Positions 34,947 through 43,205 of a stretch of DNA of 64,000 nt are shown piece after piece; the first letter of the stretch is position 1, and each line of letters opens with the position of its first letter. Source of the DNA: Fulvitalea axinellae (GTDB lineage: Bacteria; Bacteroidota; Bacteroidia; Cytophagales; Cyclobacteriaceae). The stretch is taken from NCBI RefSeq assembly GCF_036492835.1, contig NZ_AP025314.1, positions 2,146,010 to 2,210,009 on the forward strand. The letters run 5' to 3'. A model generated the notes under the pieces. It was given only the letters and a program-made list of their open reading frames with translations, searched no databases and was not told the DNA's origin. The position numbers and the translations under genes were made by a program.

Positions 34947-36872
34947 TTACTTTCCCGAAACTTTCTTGAATGCACTGTATATCCGAGACATTCCTAGTTT
35001 GAAACGGCCCGCAGTTCGTTTTTTGTCAGGATTGAAGGTAGCGCCGACAGTTAGGTCTACAGAAACCTGCATCGGTCCGAAATCGTCTGGAATTGGGTGT
35101 GGCGCTCTTATATTGAGGTGGCGGTACAGGGCGGTTTGTCCTTTTGAGATGGCTTCTCTGAGCAGTCTGCGAGAACAACCGTCCATCTCGTCCTCGGCGT
35201 CGGAGAATTCTTGCGCTAGAGAGATTTGAGAAATTTTGGCTTCGGCTTCCGCTTTGAAAATGGATACGGAGGTTTCCATTTCCTTTAGATATTCATCCAG
35301 TTCCGGAATGTTGAATCGGAAAGTCCTTGTCGTTTCCAAAGCATCCTCTGTCAGAAGAGAAAGGTGCTGTTTAAGTCTTTCACGGCGCATATCCATCGAG
35401 TTTTTGACTCTAAAAGTTATAGCGGGACCAGAGGTGAACGGCTCGTAAGCCTCGTGAAACGATTGGCCGGGATCATGTCCGTACATTTCGAAGAAGTAAA
35501 GCGCTTCGGGGCGTTGCGGTAAAATCGAACCTTGGGCTTCTCGTTCGATTTGCGAGATGCTTTCCAGCAGTCTTCTCGATATTTGGGCCGATGATCGCAA
35601 GTGGATAAATAACTTCCGAACCATTTCCATCCGGTCGTCGTCGGAGCGGGGAATTTTGGTTTGTTTCCGGAGTTGGAGAAACTTCAGAAATTCTTCCCTC
35701 ATTTCTTTGTCCAGATAGATTATTTTGTTGAAAGCACCCATAAAGTGCGTTTCGGGTTCTGATTTTCTGTTTACGTTTTCCAACGTTATGTAATCTTGGC
35801 CTGTCCTGCACACTACGCCCCCGAAATGATAATTCCAAGCGTGTTCCTCCCAATGGGAAGGGTCTGAGCCGCTTACGTCTTCCATTTCGGGAAAATGCCC
35901 GTGTTTATGCGCCCATTTTTTTATCGATTCGAAATAACCATTTACCGTCAAGTCCTTACGCTCTTTCTCCGGAGCTTTTACTCCCGCTGCCATAAATGCT
36001 TCTCCGACTAACGGATGTGCCCATTCGTTTATTCCGAGTAATTCGGCGGTTTGGGGGTGATAGGTTGGTGGTTCGTTATAGATTTCTTCCAAAAATTCTT
36101 GGGGAGGAACATAGCCGGCACCGCCCTCCAATGCGTCACAACACGCTAATAAACTCGGTTGTGCGAACCCGCCGATCATCGAGGCCAACAGCGCCGAGAA
36201 GTGTATGTTTGACATCCGTGAAGCGGGTATTTCGCGCATAAATCCCGCCGTGCCGATTACGGTGCTTATGCAGGTGGAAAAAGTGTTGCCGATTACGGTT
36301 TCTCCCGTTCTCCCGCAATCCGATGACGAACCGATCGTTTCGGGTGTTTTGCCATCCATATCCGGAAATACGGCGACCAGTGTATGCGTTTCTCCGTCTT
36401 TGTCAGGTACGGTGAGTTTGAATTTCGGATCGGGCCGTAGCCTGAGGCTGGTTTCGTTTCGTGATAAATCCCTGTTGCTGTTTCGGACCAAAGCTTCTTC
36501 GGCGTAAAAGACTTTCTTTTGTTGTCTGGAGTCTTCTATGGCCATTCGCCCGTTGTTGGAGACTTTCAGTGGAGGGAAGTCGTGTAGTGTTGCTAACCGG
36601 GACGCCTTGTCCTTGTGGAAGTTGTCCGTCATGTCCGTGCGCTCCCAGTCCTCGAAAAGATCGACTCCAGATTTTCGGAAAGTCCGTCGTTCGTCGGTAT
36701 ATGGACCGAAGAATTCCTTGCGCTTGACGTATTGGGTGTGGAAAAAGGCGTCTTCCTCATTATTGCCGGCATAGGCGTCCGGGCCAATAACCCTAAAGCA
36801 TTGGACGGGCTGTTTTTCCGTTCCGCCTCTTGGCGTTTTTGTGGAGGGAGTTTTGGACTTGCCGACAAACAT
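34947..36872 (-). CDS. Putative papain-fold effector with Cys-His-Asn motifs
   Basis: 641 residues from ATG at 36872; a TTG at 36878 is a poorer start. N-terminus MFVGKSKTPSTKTPRGG, then PVQCFRVIG (22-30), the same style as the other effector candidates. Candidate active site in papain order: Cys186 (SSSDCGRTGETVIG), His349 (HAWNYHFGGVVCRTGQD) and Glu365-Asn366 (YITLENVNR), followed by FFEMYGHDPGQSFHE. From memory, HxGGVV...G.DxVTLEN and QMYG...GQSFHE blocks recur in toxin-like proteins of genomes with contractile injection systems; I cannot confirm this here. The C-terminal 200 residues are helical. No signal peptide. Peptidase activity is inference. Confidence 0.55.
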   Translation of the reverse strand: MFVGKSKTPSTKTPRGGTEKQPVQCFRVIGPDAYAGNNEEDAFFHTQYVKRKEFFGPYTDERRTFRKSGVDLFEDWERTDMTDNFHKDKASRLATLHDFPPLKVSNNGRMAIEDSRQQKKVFYAEEALVRNSNRDLSRNETSLRLRPDPKFKLTVPDKDGETHTLVAVFPDMDGKTPETIGSSSDCGRTGETVIGNTFSTCISTVIGTAGFMREIPASRMSNIHFSALLASMIGGFAQPSLLACCDALEGGAGYVPPQEFLEEIYNEPPTYHPQTAELLGINEWAHPLVGEAFMAAGVKAPEKERKDLTVNGYFESIKKWAHKHGHFPEMEDVSGSDPSHWEEHAWNYHFGGVVCRTGQDYITLENVNRKSEPETHFMGAFNKIIYLDKEMREEFLKFLQLRKQTKIPRSDDDRMEMVRKLFIHLRSSAQISRRLLESISQIEREAQGSILPQRPEALYFFEMYGHDPGQSFHEAYEPFTSGPAITFRVKNSMDMRRERLKQHLSLLTEDALETTRTFRFNIPELDEYLKEMETSVSIFKAEAEAKISQISLAQEFSDAEDEMDGCSRRLLREAISKGQTALYRHLNIRAPHPIPDDFGPMQVSVDLTVGATFNPDKKRTAGRFKLGMSRIYSAFKKVSGK

Positions 36873-37001
36873 CAACAATAAAAAAACGAGCGGGCGGAAG
36901 TGTTATGTCTTTTTAAAAATCATTGCGACAGGCAAACAATTTGTTGATGTCCAGCGGATTTATTTCCAAGAAAAATCCACTGGACATCTATGCCTTTTAG
37001 G

Positions 37002-38396
37002 TTAATCCTGAATAGTGACGTTGGTGACGTAATTTTGATTTATTGTCGGCGATTGCGCTTTTACGTCCATTTTCCATTTGTCTAGCTTTAGTTTTAATTC
37101 CTCAGCTTTTTTGGGCATCGAGTTTATCAAGTTTTTTTGTTCCCCAATGTCGTTTTCTAGATCATATAATTCATATGTGTTATCAAGCCCTAGAAGTTTA
37201 TTCTCATGCCATTCCACCAATTTGTATTTTCCCGATCTAATAGCGCTTGCCGGTTTCATCCCCGAACCTCCGTGATAATGCGGATAATGCCAGTATAAGT
37301 CCTGTCTATTTATTTTTTCGCCTTTGGTAAGCGTATTGACCAGACTTATTCCGTCGGTTATATTCTTGTTTTCCGATTTGGCTATTTCCATAAATGTGGG
37401 GAATAAATCTATGGAAGAAACCGGATCGTTAATCGTTGATTCGGCTTTTATTTTACCATTCCATCTGGCGATCATTGGCACACGGATCCCGCCTTCGTAA
37501 AGCCAGCCTTTTCCCTTTCTGAAAGGAGTTTGTCTGGCGTAGGCGTGTTTTGCGCCGTTATCGGAGTAGAAAATTAGCAAAGTGTTTTCGCCCAACCTGA
37601 GGTTGTCGATTGTTTTGGTTACTTTACCTACACTTTTATCCAGCCTTTCCACCATTGCTGCGATTATTGGATTATTCTCCTCTTTGTCTTTTCCCGAATT
37701 TCGATATTTGGCTATACTCGCCTCCTTCTCCATTAACGGATCATGGATGCTGTTATGTGAGATGACAAGAAAAAATGGATCGTCCTTGTGGCGCTGGATA
37801 TAATCGACGGCACGATTGGTCAAAGTATCCACATTGTGGGCATCTTTTTCGGGTTTCTGCCAAGACGGCAAACCTGAACGTTTAGCGGGTTTGTAGGTTA
37901 CGAACGTTTCCTCAAAGCCTTGGCGGTCGGGATTGAAGGGTAGGCTTTTCGGTGGAATTTTGGATTTGCTTAGGTGCCATTTGCCGAAGAGAGCCGTGTT
38001 ATAACCTGCTTCTTTTAATTTTTCCGCAATGGTGACTTCTTCTGTAGGTAACCATTTTTGCCAATCCGGAATATTAAGCGGTTTGTTTTTATAGTTCCGT
38101 CCCGGAATGAAATCCGTAAGGTGAAGTCGGGCCGGATATTTACCGGTAAAAATAGAGGCCCGGGTTGGGCTGCAAATCGAAGCTGCGGTGTAAGCGTTGG
38201 TGAACCTGGTCCCGGTTTCCGCTAGGCGGTCGATATTCGGGGTTTGGTAATAGTCGGTTCCGTAACAACCCACTTGCGGAACGCCCAAATCGTCGGCAAG
38301 AATAAGGACAATGTTTGGTTTTGAATACTTTTTCTGATTGTTGCAAGAGGATAGAACCAATAGTGCGACAAAAATCTTGACCATTTCGTTTTTCAT
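37002..38396 (-). CDS. Lipoprotein sulfatase, type I (formylglycine)
   Basis: 464 residues from ATG at 38396; the longer frame from 38423 adds nine residues before the signal. Lipoprotein signal MKNEMVKIFVALLVLSSC with LSSC lipobox. Sulfatase family S1: metal-binding NIVLILADDLG, formylglycine motif SICSPTRASIFTGKYPAR with the Cys that is converted to formylglycine, GKWHLSK, HNSIHDP and YSDNGAKHAYARQTPF. Removes sulfate esters from polysaccharides, probably outside the inner membrane. No maturase is in the window. It is not part of the SusCD unit but lies 3 kb before its sigma factor, so it may act on the same sulfated glycan. Confidence 0.93.
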   Translation of the reverse strand: MKNEMVKIFVALLVLSSCNNQKKYSKPNIVLILADDLGVPQVGCYGTDYYQTPNIDRLAETGTRFTNAYTAASICSPTRASIFTGKYPARLHLTDFIPGRNYKNKPLNIPDWQKWLPTEEVTIAEKLKEAGYNTALFGKWHLSKSKIPPKSLPFNPDRQGFEETFVTYKPAKRSGLPSWQKPEKDAHNVDTLTNRAVDYIQRHKDDPFFLVISHNSIHDPLMEKEASIAKYRNSGKDKEENNPIIAAMVERLDKSVGKVTKTIDNLRLGENTLLIFYSDNGAKHAYARQTPFRKGKGWLYEGGIRVPMIARWNGKIKAESTINDPVSSIDLFPTFMEIAKSENKNITDGISLVNTLTKGEKINRQDLYWHYPHYHGGSGMKPASAIRSGKYKLVEWHENKLLGLDNTYELYDLENDIGEQKNLINSMPKKAEELKLKLDKWKMDVKAQSPTINQNYVTNVTIQD

Positions 38397-38423
38397 CGAA
38401 AAGGATGTTTTTTCCAAATCCAA

Positions 38424-38835
38424 AATATGGATTCGGTCATGAGAAAATGGCGAGACTAAATGTTACCGGGCGGTAACGGAATGAAAACTAAAAAATCAAA
38501 ATTGGAATGGATAGCGTTCGTGTCTTTATCCATTGGAGAGAAAACATGGATTATATTTTTTTACAAAAATGAAAGCGAATAGGGGTTGTTTAAACTTTAG
38601 TGGAGCTTTGGGGATTTTCTAAATCTTATTTTTCAGAATAAAATAGCCACCTCTTTAATTGAGAAAAACCATTGCCGAATAACTGGGAATAAAAATCAAA
38701 CGGCTATTATATTGGTTCGATTCTGTATTTCAACAATGACTTCGTAAGTTTTTCCTTATTAAAGAGGTGGCCTTTGCACGGATCCCGTCTTGATAAGTGG
38801 GGCTATTTATAAGACATTCTATTCTCTAAAAATCG
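38424..38835. other. Intergenic with MITE-like element
   Basis: 412 bp. The sulfatase leader occupies the left part. The rest is AT-rich and holds the inverted-repeat element at 38647-38771. No gene seen. Confidence 0.5.
38647..38771. repeat. MITE-like element with 24-bp terminal inverted repeats
   Basis: Left end 38647-38670 (GCCACCTCTTTAAT...AAAAAC) and right end 38748-38771 match as inverted repeats at 21 of 24 positions, 77 bp apart. No flanking target duplication was obvious. It may instead be a long hairpin at the 3' end of the membrane GAF gene. Confidence 0.55.
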
Positions 38836-40209
38836 TTATTCGTGAGCGTGTTGTTGGACTCCGTTTTCTTCGAGTAGTTTTTCATACTCACGAATCCGGC
38901 GTTCGTAATCTTCTTGCGCTACGACCATTTCCTCCATATTCTGGCGCAGTGTCTGTTCCTGTTCTTGCATACGCGCGTTTGCTTCTTCGGTTTTGCGTAC
39001 CAGCTCCTTCATATGAGCCGAAGAACGGTGCCCGGCAAGGAAAGCCGCTACGGAATCGCCAATATTTTCCACAAGCTTGACATCACTTTCGTTCAAGGGT
39101 TTGAACGAAGCGATCTCCGCCAAAGCTATTACGGAATCTTCGTGCCTAAAGGGAATAATAAGTAGACAGCGAGGCTTGGCGTCGCCCAATCCGGAGCCGA
39201 TGGTCATGTAATTCTGCGGGACTTCCGTCCTGAAAATGGAGTCACCTTCTAAGTAAGCTTGGCCAACAAGACCTTCGCCGATTTCGATTCTTTTTTCCAC
39301 ATATTTTTTACGGTCATAAGCGTAACATGCCGAAAGTTCTATCCATTTTTCATTTTCCCGTTCCTCTACGGTATATAATACACCTTGGTTTGCGTTAACC
39401 TGCCTAACCAATTCGGAAATGAACCCGTCTTTTACGGAATCCCAATCATCGCCAGTACGGAGGACTTTGTTTAGCTTATCAACACCTTCGGTAACCCGCT
39501 GGCGGTTTTCGTCTTCCTTTTGCTGGGCCTCTACTTGTTTGATGTATTTTTTCAAATCACCGGATTGGCTTTCCAGGTCACGTTGTTTTTCCTCTGAAGC
39601 TTTTAGAAGGTCCTCCCTTTGTTCTTCCACAACTCCAAAAGTGTATTTGTTAAGGAAATAAGATGTGAAATAAATGCCGCAGGCAATTCCCAGAAAAGAA
39701 AAGTCGGTGACTTTGTTTCGGTAAAAAGAAGAATCCTGCTCCGGGCTGGCCCAGCCATCAAACATTAGGAGAGCCCCCAGCGAAGCCAAGGCCGTAACCA
39801 TAGCGGTTAATTGTAGGGGGCCTTCACCTTTATTGTTTAGGATCATCCAAGACATAATGGCGCAACTGGCTTGGACAACGAAATAACCTGGAGATATCGC
39901 TTCCGTTGGTTTGAGCAAAGACAAGTGGCCTAGCATCAGAATTATTGGTGCGCCGGCTCCGAAAACAAACCTGCCGAATTTGTTGTCTATCCCTGCTTTT
40001 ACTATCGCAAAGTATAAGATTGCTAAAAAGGGAATTCCGCAAAGGATTAAGGCGGTATTAAAAGTAAAAGAGCCGATGTAGAAAATGTAAGGTAAAGGGA
40101 CGGTTAATCCGAAAATGCCCCAATAATTGCCAGACATTAATCGTGTCTTTTCGTCTAGGCTCATGGATTCTTTAGAGCCGATCGAGTGGATTGATTGTAA
40201 AAAATTCAT
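38836..40209 (-). CDS. Membrane GAF-domain sensor with coiled coils
   Basis: 457 residues. Residues 30-190 contain about six membrane segments (YWGIFGLTVPLPYIFYIG, ALILCGIPFLAILYFAIV, FVFGAGAPIILMLGH). A coiled coil follows (VEEQREDLLKASEEKQRDLE). Residues 240-385 are a GAF domain (LVRQVNANQGVLYTV, IEIGEGLVGQAYLEG, LLIIPFRHEDSVIALAEIAS). A second coiled coil closes the protein (MQEQEQTLRQNMEEMVVAQ), the pattern that in related Cytophagales proteins precedes a histidine kinase, PAS or cyclase domain; here the chain stops, so no output domain is present. Probably passes a signal to a partner by dimerisation. Monocistronic. Confidence 0.85.
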   Translation of the reverse strand: MNFLQSIHSIGSKESMSLDEKTRLMSGNYWGIFGLTVPLPYIFYIGSFTFNTALILCGIPFLAILYFAIVKAGIDNKFGRFVFGAGAPIILMLGHLSLLKPTEAISPGYFVVQASCAIMSWMILNNKGEGPLQLTAMVTALASLGALLMFDGWASPEQDSSFYRNKVTDFSFLGIACGIYFTSYFLNKYTFGVVEEQREDLLKASEEKQRDLESQSGDLKKYIKQVEAQQKEDENRQRVTEGVDKLNKVLRTGDDWDSVKDGFISELVRQVNANQGVLYTVEERENEKWIELSACYAYDRKKYVEKRIEIGEGLVGQAYLEGDSIFRTEVPQNYMTIGSGLGDAKPRCLLIIPFRHEDSVIALAEIASFKPLNESDVKLVENIGDSVAAFLAGHRSSAHMKELVRKTEEANARMQEQEQTLRQNMEEMVVAQEDYERRIREYEKLLEENGVQQHAHE

Positions 40210-41159
40210 TCGTATGAATACTGACAGTTAATAGTTTTTGATAGAACTGAGAGATAAGTAGTTGATCCGTGTGGGTTAAATCTAAAAACATAAAGCATTA
40301 TATATAAATTTTTATATATCTAATTTTATTGTTTTTTATAAAACTAGCTGCGTAAGGTTGGTTGAATGTTCTTTGATAAAAGAAGGTCCTAAAAAGGATG
40401 AGAAAACCAGAATAAAAAAGATAATATATAGCAGTATAACTATAAACTGATAAGGGATGATATAAGAGTGATTTTAGTATGTTGCAGTTAGTGTTTTGTA
40501 TAAAACCAAAGGTGATTCATTTATTGTGGTTTTCTTCCGTTTTCTGTTTAGGGAACCTTGTGGATGCTGAATTATTCTGTTTTTTAATATATACGATTAC
40601 AAGGAAAACGAGGTCCGAAAATGGATTTATAGACTGAAAACTATTAATGGTTATTCTAAGAAAAGAGGAATTGATTTTTTGATAAACGTAAAGCGGAAAC
40701 GATTTTTTTCACGCGTTTGCCGTTTTCTGCCATATATGTATTGTTGTTGCTCGAAGGTTGTGAGCAAGATGGTTTTACTGCAAAGGGACATTAGGTGAGA
40801 GCCCAAACGCGAGGATTGATTCTAAGAATCAAGTGACATGAATAAAAATTGAAAAGTCATATTTTTTTTATGGCAATAGATATTTCGAGGATGGGGAAAG
40901 GTTGATTTTAGGAATTCAGCTTTTTACGAAAAAGTACAAATGAAATCTGCACCTGTGTTGTGTTTTTTCAAGTGAGTCCGGACAGTTGGTAGTTGGCGTT
41001 AAAATTCTTAGATTAGTATTGATTGAAAAGGGGGCTTAAGGGGAGTTCTGTCTACGTTTTTTAATATTTAGACGTAATGGCTTGTCGATGCCAAAAACTA
41101 TGTTGTGGGTGTCTTGTATTTGAAAAATCCCGTTTTCGGAACCTTTATTTGATGAAGCT
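40210..41159. other. Long AT-rich intergenic region
   Basis: 950 bp between divergent genes, nothing coding that I can support. An imperfect inverted segment (AAAGCGGAAACG / CGTTTGCCGTTTT) is at about 40688-40735. The right end is the leader of the ECF sigma gene. It could carry a small RNA, but I see no fold I can name. Confidence 0.4.
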
Positions 41160-41708
41160 GTGAATGTGGAAAAAAACGATTTTTTCAGGTATCTGAGAGA
41201 AAAGAAATACGCAAAGGCGTTCGAGCTTCTGTATTATGATAATTATACGGATTTATTCAAATACGCTTACGGTATCCTTAGGTCTGAGGAGAAGGCCAAG
41301 GATGTAGTGCAAACTGTCTTTTCCAAATTGTGGGAAAGGCGGGAGCGTTTGGATATAGACGAAAGGGTGGGGGCCTATTTAGCTCGTGCCGTATATTATG
41401 GGGCGATTAACCAAATCAGAAAAGAGAAAACCGAACGGATGCACGAGGAGGGCGTCCGGGACGAATTATATAGTCGTGGCGTATTTTCGGATAGTGCGGT
41501 CGAAACTAACGAACTTCGGGAACGGTTGGCTCAGGCTTTGGATACATTGCCGGAACATTGCAGGGAAGTGTTTTGCCTTAGCCGTTTTACGGGTCTCAAA
41601 AGGAAGGAAATAGCGGATAAGTTGGGTATATCAGTCAAAACAGTTGATACGCAAATATATAGGGCACTGAAAAAAATGAGAAGTTTTTTGGGAAATGATT
41701 CTTTTTAA
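41160..41708 (+). CDS. ECF RNA polymerase sigma factor of the PUL
   Basis: 182 residues, GTG start at 41160 (no in-frame ATG nearby). Region 2: DNYTDLFKYAYGILRSEEKAKDVVQTVF...LWERRERLDID with the helix YGAINQIRKEK. Region 4: LDTLPEHCREVFCLSRFTGLKRKEIADKLGISVKTVDTQI. Bacteroidota FecI-like ECF factors of this kind drive SusCD operons and are held by the FecR-like anti-sigma encoded next, here 103 bp downstream. It starts the regulatory part of the polysaccharide locus. Confidence 0.93.
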   Translation: MNVEKNDFFRYLREKKYAKAFELLYYDNYTDLFKYAYGILRSEEKAKDVVQTVFSKLWERRERLDIDERVGAYLARAVYYGAINQIRKEKTERMHEEGVRDELYSRGVFSDSAVETNELRERLAQALDTLPEHCREVFCLSRFTGLKRKEIADKLGISVKTVDTQIYRALKKMRSFLGNDSF

Positions 41709-41811
41709 TTGACTGACTGTCAGTGCTTAATTTTTTGATTTGAAAAAAGTCACAAAAAAATAATTTTACTTGTAAGTACATCATCTATTTGGTGTGACAA
41801 TATAGTAGAAA

Positions 41812-42927
41812 ATGGAAAACATGACCGGGAAAATACAGGAGGCGACGGTTAAGTACCTGAAAGGCGAACTGGATGCGGAAGCCCGGGCCGATTTGGACCG
41901 TTGGCTTGCCGAAGACGAGGCAAACCGTAGGGCGTTTGATGAAACGGTGGAAATGTGGCGGGCTTTCGGCGATAGCGAATCCGTTACGGTGGAAATACCG
42001 GAGCCTGTCTGGATGAAACCAGAGACCAAAGTTGTCCCGATGCGTAATAAATCACGTTGGTGGGCCGTCGCCGCGACGCTTTTGTTAGCTGGAGTGTTTT
42101 CTTATGTGCTCTTTTTCCGGGGAGGTTCTTCGGATGTCGATTATATGGCGCACAGCGAAGTGACGATTACCTATCGGGGAGACCGGGATTTGGAGGTAAA
42201 GACAATTGACGCTCTTCAAGAGGAAAAAGGAATCGATTACCACAAGGGTAAAAACGAGATAAATATAGATAAGCCGTTTTTTGATAACCGTGAAATAACG
42301 GTAAATGTCCCGATGGGAAAACGAATCAGCCTTAGGTTGAGTGACGGTACGAAAGTGAACCTGAACTCAATGTCTACGCTGGTTTTTCCCAGCCAATTTA
42401 AGACAAAACGGAAGGTGAGGCTACTTACCGGCGAAGGTTTCTTTTCCGTTGCTAAATCGGAAAAACCTTTTATTGTACGGATGAAGGGTTTGAACGTCAG
42501 GGTTTTGGGGACTGAGTTTAACGTCTCAAATTATAAGGGCGAAGACAGGTCCGTTACTTTGGAAGAAGGAAGCGTAGCGTTGTATCAGAAAGATGAAAAG
42601 AAACGTGCGACTCTAAAACCAGGTCAGCAAGCGTTGATTCGGGCGGATAACCCAAGCCGAATGATGATTCGGGATGTGGAGACTGGCCTTTACTCGTGTT
42701 GGAAAGATAATGTGTTGCGTTTCGAAGACACTAGCTTCGGCGTATTGGAAGCGAGATTGGAACGTTGGTATGATGTTGAAATCGAAAACTCGAACGAACG
42801 CCTCGGAAACGACCGCTTTACGGGTTTGTTTGACGGACGTGACAATATAGAGACGATACTCAAACTATTGGCTTTCAGGGATAATATCCGTTATGAAATC
42901 GAAGGTCGGAAGATTAGGGTTTGGTAG
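41812..42927 (+). CDS. FecR-family anti-sigma factor
   Basis: 371 residues. N-terminal cytoplasmic sigma-binding helices (TVKYLKGELDAEARADLDRWL), one membrane segment (about 82-99, WWAVAATLLLAGVFSYVLFF), then the periplasmic FecR domain: VNVPMGKRISLRLSDGTKVNLNS, VRLLTGEGFFSVAKSEKPF, VRVLGTEFNVSNYKGE, and a C-terminal secretin/STN-like DUF4974 part (LRFEDTSFGVLEARLERWY). It is signalled by the STN domain of the TonB receptor encoded 278 bp downstream. Confidence 0.94.
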   Translation: MENMTGKIQEATVKYLKGELDAEARADLDRWLAEDEANRRAFDETVEMWRAFGDSESVTVEIPEPVWMKPETKVVPMRNKSRWWAVAATLLLAGVFSYVLFFRGGSSDVDYMAHSEVTITYRGDRDLEVKTIDALQEEKGIDYHKGKNEINIDKPFFDNREITVNVPMGKRISLRLSDGTKVNLNSMSTLVFPSQFKTKRKVRLLTGEGFFSVAKSEKPFIVRMKGLNVRVLGTEFNVSNYKGEDRSVTLEEGSVALYQKDEKKRATLKPGQQALIRADNPSRMMIRDVETGLYSCWKDNVLRFEDTSFGVLEARLERWYDVEIENSNERLGNDRFTGLFDGRDNIETILKLLAFRDNIRYEIEGRKIRVW

Positions 42928-43144
42928 TGAACCCTTCCGGGTAAATGTTTTTTAGAAAAAATGGCCTAGTTGTAAGTTATTTTAGGTATTCTCACGAGTT
43001 TGATTTGTGGGAATAGAATCACTGATTATTAGTCCGAAAGGGCATTCAAATAATATAGGGGGTTAGATTTTTTATTGCCCGAAATTTCATGAGACGGCTT
43101 TTGACCAAAAGCCGACCAGTATTCTTATGCCTTTAAAAAAGGAT

Positions 43145-43171
43145 GCCGGCACGGCGGCAACCGTGTCCGGC
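43145..43171 (+). promoter_or_regulatory. GC-rich hairpin in the SusC leader
   Basis: GCCGG-C-ACGG (43145-43154), loop CGGCAA, CCGT-GT-CCGGC (43161-43171). No T-run, 35 bases before the susC-type ATG. Could be an attenuator or an RNA stabiliser. The rest of 42928-43205 shows nothing recognisable. Confidence 0.5.
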
Positions 43172-43205
43172 ATGACATAATGTTTATACACTTAAAAACA
43201 AAGCT

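Noticed and set aside
30865..36872. A contractile injection system locus
   Set aside because: Effector-like proteins are present but no sheath, tube, baseplate, spike, ATPase or DUF4157 core gene is encoded in the window.
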